From Planctomycetota bacterium (lineage in GTDB: Bacteria; Planctomycetota; MHYJ01; JACPTZ01), in the NCBI GenBank assembly GCA_016192525.1, contig JACPTZ010000023.1:966-34772 (forward strand): 33,807 bases of DNA, given 5' to 3'. Position numbers and translations under genes: made by a program. How positions within the stretch are numbered: the stretch's first letter is position 1; the number at the start of each line of letters is the position of its first letter. Below are positions 30,998-33,807 of this stretch, in pieces. The notes beneath the pieces were generated by a model. The model had not been told where the DNA came from. It made no database searches and saw only the letters and a list, made by a program, of their open reading frames with translations.

Positions 30998-32125
30998 ATG
31001 AGACGCATGATTCGACGCGGGGCCTCGATCCTCGTCCTCACCCTCGTCCTCGCCGCCCCCGTTCCCGCCCAGGACGCCCCGCCCCCCTCGGAGCCGCCCG
31101 CCACCCCGCCCGCCGCAGGCGACGACGCCGACGGAAAGATTTTCGACGCCCTCTTCCAGAAGCTCTCGACCGCCGAGCCGAACTCGCAGGAGGAGGCGGA
31201 CAAGCTCTTGGATGGCGCCATCGCCGATTTCGAGGGATATCTGAAGGAGCACCCCAAATCGCCAAAGGTCCCGGACGCCCTCTTCCTTCTCGGTCAGGTC
31301 TACCTCCGCGCCCGCCGCAGTGCCGACGCCCTCACCCGCTTCCAGCAGTTTACGAAGGACCATCCGACTCATCCCGATATCGAGGCCGGTCGCACCTACT
31401 GCGGGATCATCCTCACCGGTCTGCGGCAGTACGACGCGGCCATCGCCACCCTGTCCGACCTCGCCGAGCACTCGACCGACGAGACGATCCGGGAGAGCGC
31501 CCGTCTCTTCCTCGCCCAGGCCTACAAGGAGAGCGGGAAGACGGAGGAGGCCATGAAGGCGTACGAGGCGCTCACCCGTGCTGCGGACGAGCGGATCGCC
31601 GCGCAGGCCAAATCCGAACTCGCCGACCTCGCGGTGCTGGGTCACCCCCCGAAGCCCTTCCTCGTCGGGGAGGGGGAGACGCGCGCCGCGCCGAAGGACA
31701 TCGACGGGAAGGAATTCTCCCTCGCCGCGTACAAGGGCAAGGTGATTCTCATCGATTTCTGGGCCACCTGGTGCCCGCCCTGCCGGGCCGAGCTCCCCAC
31801 CGTGAAGCGGATCTTCGAGAAGTACCGGGACCGCAACTTCATCATCCTCGGGATCAGCCTGGACGAGGACCGGGAGACGCTCTCGAAATTCCTCGCCACC
31901 GAGGGAATGACCTGGCCGCAGTACTTCGACGGGAAGGGATGGGACAATGCCCTGGCCAGGCTCTTCGAAGTGGAATCGATTCCAAGGACCTTTCTTCTCG
32001 ATGCCGAGGGGAACGTGCGCCACGTGAATGTGCGGGGCGATGCGCTCGCCGCCGCCGTGGACGCCCTCATGGCCCCCCCCCCGGCGGCCGACCCGCCGGC
32101 CCCGCCCGCGGACGGGCCGAAGTAG
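30998..32125 (+). CDS. Secreted TPR protein with TlpA/ResA-like thioredoxin domain
   Basis: The protein has 375 residues from the ATG at 30998. The frame extends to 30902, but that part overlaps hutH and lacks a signal peptide. The N-terminus is a signal peptide (ILVLTLVLAAPVPAQDA). Residues about 45-210 hold TPR-like repeats (FLLGQVYLRARRSADALTRF, LFLAQAYKESGKTEEAMKAY). A thioredoxin domain follows with YKGKVILIDFWATWCPPCRA; the redox pair is C259 and C262, and the conserved cis-proline region is ESIPRTFLLD. TlpA/ResA proteins reduce periplasmic disulfides, for example in cytochrome c assembly; the substrate here is unknown. An AT-rich stretch with tandem ACGTTTT (around 30960-30977) just upstream stands out from the GC-rich background and may hold the promoter. 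Confidence 0.88.
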   Translation: MRRMIRRGASILVLTLVLAAPVPAQDAPPPSEPPATPPAAGDDADGKIFDALFQKLSTAEPNSQEEADKLLDGAIADFEGYLKEHPKSPKVPDALFLLGQVYLRARRSADALTRFQQFTKDHPTHPDIEAGRTYCGIILTGLRQYDAAIATLSDLAEHSTDETIRESARLFLAQAYKESGKTEEAMKAYEALTRAADERIAAQAKSELADLAVLGHPPKPFLVGEGETRAAPKDIDGKEFSLAAYKGKVILIDFWATWCPPCRAELPTVKRIFEKYRDRNFIILGISLDEDRETLSKFLATEGMTWPQYFDGKGWDNALARLFEVESIPRTFLLDAEGNVRHVNVRGDALAAAVDALMAPPPAADPPAPPADGPK

Positions 32126-32210
32126 GAAGTCGTCGCAGACGCAAGAACCGGCCGTGACCCGCCATCGCGGCCGACGAAACCCGAACAGGGACCTTGATCG
32201 GAGGCTCACC

Positions 32211-33230
32211 ATGTACCAGGGCAAGGCGATCTGGATGAACGGCGAACTGGTCCCGTGGTCCGAGGCGAAGGTGCACGTCCTCACGCACTCGCTCCACTAC
32301 GGCCTGGCCGCGTTCGAGGGGATCCGCTGCTACAAGGCGAAGGGCGGCTCCGCCGTCTTCCGCCTCGAGGAGCACCTCGAACGGTTCCGGAACTCGATGA
32401 AACTCTACACGTTCGACATCCCGTACACGACCGCGCAGCTCGTCGACGCGATCCGCGCCACGATCCGCGAGAACGGACTCGAGGAGTGTTACGTCCGTCC
32501 CCTGGCCTATCTCGGGGCGCAGGAGGTGGGGGTCTACGGGAAGAAGAACAAGGTCGAGGTGGCGATCGCGGTCTGGCCGTGGGGGGCCTATCTCGGCGAG
32601 GAGGGGCTGACCCGCGGGGTGCGGATCAAGACCTCGTCATGGGCGCGGGTGCACCCGAACACGATGATGACGCACGCCAAGATCAGCGGGAACTACGTCA
32701 ACGGTCAGCTCGCCAAGATGGAGGCGATCGCCGACGGCTTCGATGAGGCGCTGCTGCTCGACGTCAACGGCTGCGTGGCCGAGGGCGGCGGGGAGAACAT
32801 CTTCATCGTGCGGCGGGGCGTCCTGAAGACTCCTCCCACACTCTGCATCCTCCCGGGGATCACGCGCGACACGATCATCGAACTCGGGCGGACGAACGGC
32901 TGCACCGTGCTGGAGCAGCCCTTCACGCGGGACGAAATCTTCCTGGCCGACGAGGCGTTCTTCGTGGGCACCGCCACGGAGGTGACGCCGATCCGCGAAC
33001 TCGACCGTCGCACGGTCGGCGAGGGGCGGAGGGGGCCGATCACGAAGGATCTGCAGGACCGCTACTTCGCGATCGTCCGCGGCGAAAACCCCGCGTATGA
33101 GAAGTGGCTGACGCGGGTGACTCCGGCCGCGGTCCCGAAGGGCTCGCCGGCCCCGGCCGGAAAGGGCCGCCGGAACGGCGCCGCGAGACAGCGCGGCCCC
33201 GCGGACGCGGCCCTGGGGGCGGGGAGATAG
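32211..33230 (+). CDS. ilvE: Branched-chain amino acid aminotransferase
   Basis: The protein has 339 residues from the ATG at 32211, which has GGAGGC before it; the frame extends upstream only as overlap with the thioredoxin gene. It is a fold-type IV PLP enzyme: HVLTHSLHYGLAAFEGIRCY near the N-terminus, the PLP lysine K157 in THAKISGNYVNGQLAK, and VAEGGGENIFIVRRG plus LPGITRDTIIELGR downstream. It transfers amino groups between glutamate and the 2-oxo acids of leucine, isoleucine and valine. The core is the usual length (about 305), and an extra C-terminal tail of about 30 residues, rich in Gly/Ala/Arg, looks disordered. Confidence 0.93.
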   Translation: MYQGKAIWMNGELVPWSEAKVHVLTHSLHYGLAAFEGIRCYKAKGGSAVFRLEEHLERFRNSMKLYTFDIPYTTAQLVDAIRATIRENGLEECYVRPLAYLGAQEVGVYGKKNKVEVAIAVWPWGAYLGEEGLTRGVRIKTSSWARVHPNTMMTHAKISGNYVNGQLAKMEAIADGFDEALLLDVNGCVAEGGGENIFIVRRGVLKTPPTLCILPGITRDTIIELGRTNGCTVLEQPFTRDEIFLADEAFFVGTATEVTPIRELDRRTVGEGRRGPITKDLQDRYFAIVRGENPAYEKWLTRVTPAAVPKGSPAPAGKGRRNGAARQRGPADAALGAGR

Positions 33231-33244
33231 GAGTTCTTTCCTCC

Positions 33245-33273
33245 TTGACGTCCCCCGATCGCACCGATACCCT
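33245..33273 (+). promoter_or_regulatory. Possible promoter of the last (partial) gene
   Basis: TTGACG (33245-33250) is followed after 17 bp by TACCCT (33268-33273). The -35 box matches five of six bases and the -10 box only three of six, so the call is weak. It repeats the TTGAC-17 pattern of the other candidate promoters here. Confidence 0.25.
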
Positions 33274-33319
33274 CACGCCTTGAGCCGGCGGGCGGAGGCC
33301 CGACGGCCCGGGGTCCGCC

Positions 33320-33807
33320 ATGGCCGTCACCACCTTCACCGATCTCTTCCTCGACACCGCCCGGCGGGTGGGACGCCTCGACGCCGCGGGCGTCGAGCAG
33401 GGCCGCACCGTCTGGCTCAGGCTGCGCGACTCCGGTCACCAGGTCCCCATTCCGATCCTCCTCGTCGCCCTCGGGCTGGTCGAGGAGTCCGCCGTTGAAG
33501 CGATCGAATCCGCGATCGTCGAGACTCCGTATGTCTGCCCCGCCTGCAAGGCGGTGGGGGACGGCGCGGACGTCCTCAAATTCCGGTCGTTGAACTGCTC
33601 CCGCTGCGGAAAGATGATGGAGGCGCAGGTGCCCGCTCCGGAGGGCCCAGGCAGCAAGCGGCCCGTGCCGTCTCCGGATCAGAATGCGGCCACGATGCTG
33701 CGGGGGGAACGGATCTCGCCCACCGACACCACGAAACGGCGGGCGGCAACCGAGGAAGTTGGGTCGCGTAGCGCCGCTGGCGCGGCGCGCCCCAGTGGAG
33801 AGGCCGC
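33320..33807 (+). CDS. Zinc-ribbon, GspE-N-like protein, N-terminal part (3' truncated by the window edge)
   Basis: The frame is open from the ATG at 33320 to the end of the window, giving at least 162 residues. Residues about 8-70 are helical, with VALGLVEESAVEAIESAIVE resembling the GspE-N-like repeats of the first gene of the seven-gene operon. A zinc ribbon follows, with pairs CPAC (near residues 74-77) and CSRC (near 95-98). The rest is a Pro/Ser/Arg-rich linker. In planctomycetes such N-terminal modules often precede a Ser/Thr kinase domain; the missing part could be that, but nothing in the window shows it. It follows ilvE by 89 bp. Confidence 0.6.
   Translation, partial: MAVTTFTDLFLDTARRVGRLDAAGVEQGRTVWLRLRDSGHQVPIPILLVALGLVEESAVEAIESAIVETPYVCPACKAVGDGADVLKFRSLNCSRCGKMMEAQVPAPEGPGSKRPVPSPDQNAATMLRGERISPTDTTKRRAATEEVGSRSAAGAARPSGEA

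Overview
The window is GC-rich DNA from a bacterium that is most likely a planctomycete or a close relative. This is an inference from gene content: repeated CxC...CxxC zinc-ribbon proteins, a Ser/Thr kinase fused to PEGA and sulfatase-modifying-factor domains, a secreted 'LKSGKVYE'-type protein, and GspE-N-like helical domains on non-secretion proteins. I recognised no rRNA, tRNA or CRISPR array.

Left part (1-12,773). The end of a membrane-bound M28 peptidase and a LURP-one/scramblase-like gene run rightward. Facing them is a tightly packed seven-gene minus-strand operon (12,593 down to 1,374). In transcription order it encodes: a zinc-ribbon/GspE-N/TPR-like protein; a MotA/TolQ/ExbB-type channel protein; a Ser/Thr kinase-PEGA-FGE fusion; two different MotB/ExbD-like single-pass coiled-coil proteins; a membrane-anchored zinc-ribbon beta-propeller protein; and a secreted paralogue of the propeller protein's flanking domains. 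Gaps are 2-53 bp, and a sigma70-like promoter with a perfect palindrome lies upstream. This looks like a kinase-linked, ion-driven envelope machine that I cannot match to a named system, and it is the main novelty candidate.

Middle (12,774-18,929). A MarR regulator, a TolC-like outer-membrane protein, a periplasmic adaptor and an RND pump form a translationally coupled efflux operon with 4-bp overlaps. Two tandem TTCGG-N3-CCGAA palindromes sit between the -10 box and the marR start, suggesting autoregulation.

Accessory region (18,930-25,429). A 166-bp MITE-like palindrome with a perfect 10-bp target duplication precedes a long secreted-protein gene. Its start codon and signal peptide are separated by five TGCC repeats that put them out of frame; four or seven copies would restore the frame, so this is a candidate phase-variable locus. 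The protein combines Ig-like domains with a C-terminal region carrying GHG and AGCS motifs typical of clan CD (caspase/CHAT/gingipain-like) folds. Base composition drops in its last third and in the following unknown gene. Next comes a VapBC-like module whose antitoxin appears to be a chimera, behind a promoter containing an inverted repeat.

Right part (25,520-33,807). These are mostly core genes: MurJ lipid II flippase, a two-gene minus-strand unit of unknown function (a HEAT/TM/coiled-coil/TPR protein and a small conserved protein), histidine ammonia-lyase, a secreted TPR-thioredoxin protein, and branched-chain aminotransferase. The window ends inside a zinc-ribbon protein that resembles the first gene of the seven-gene operon.
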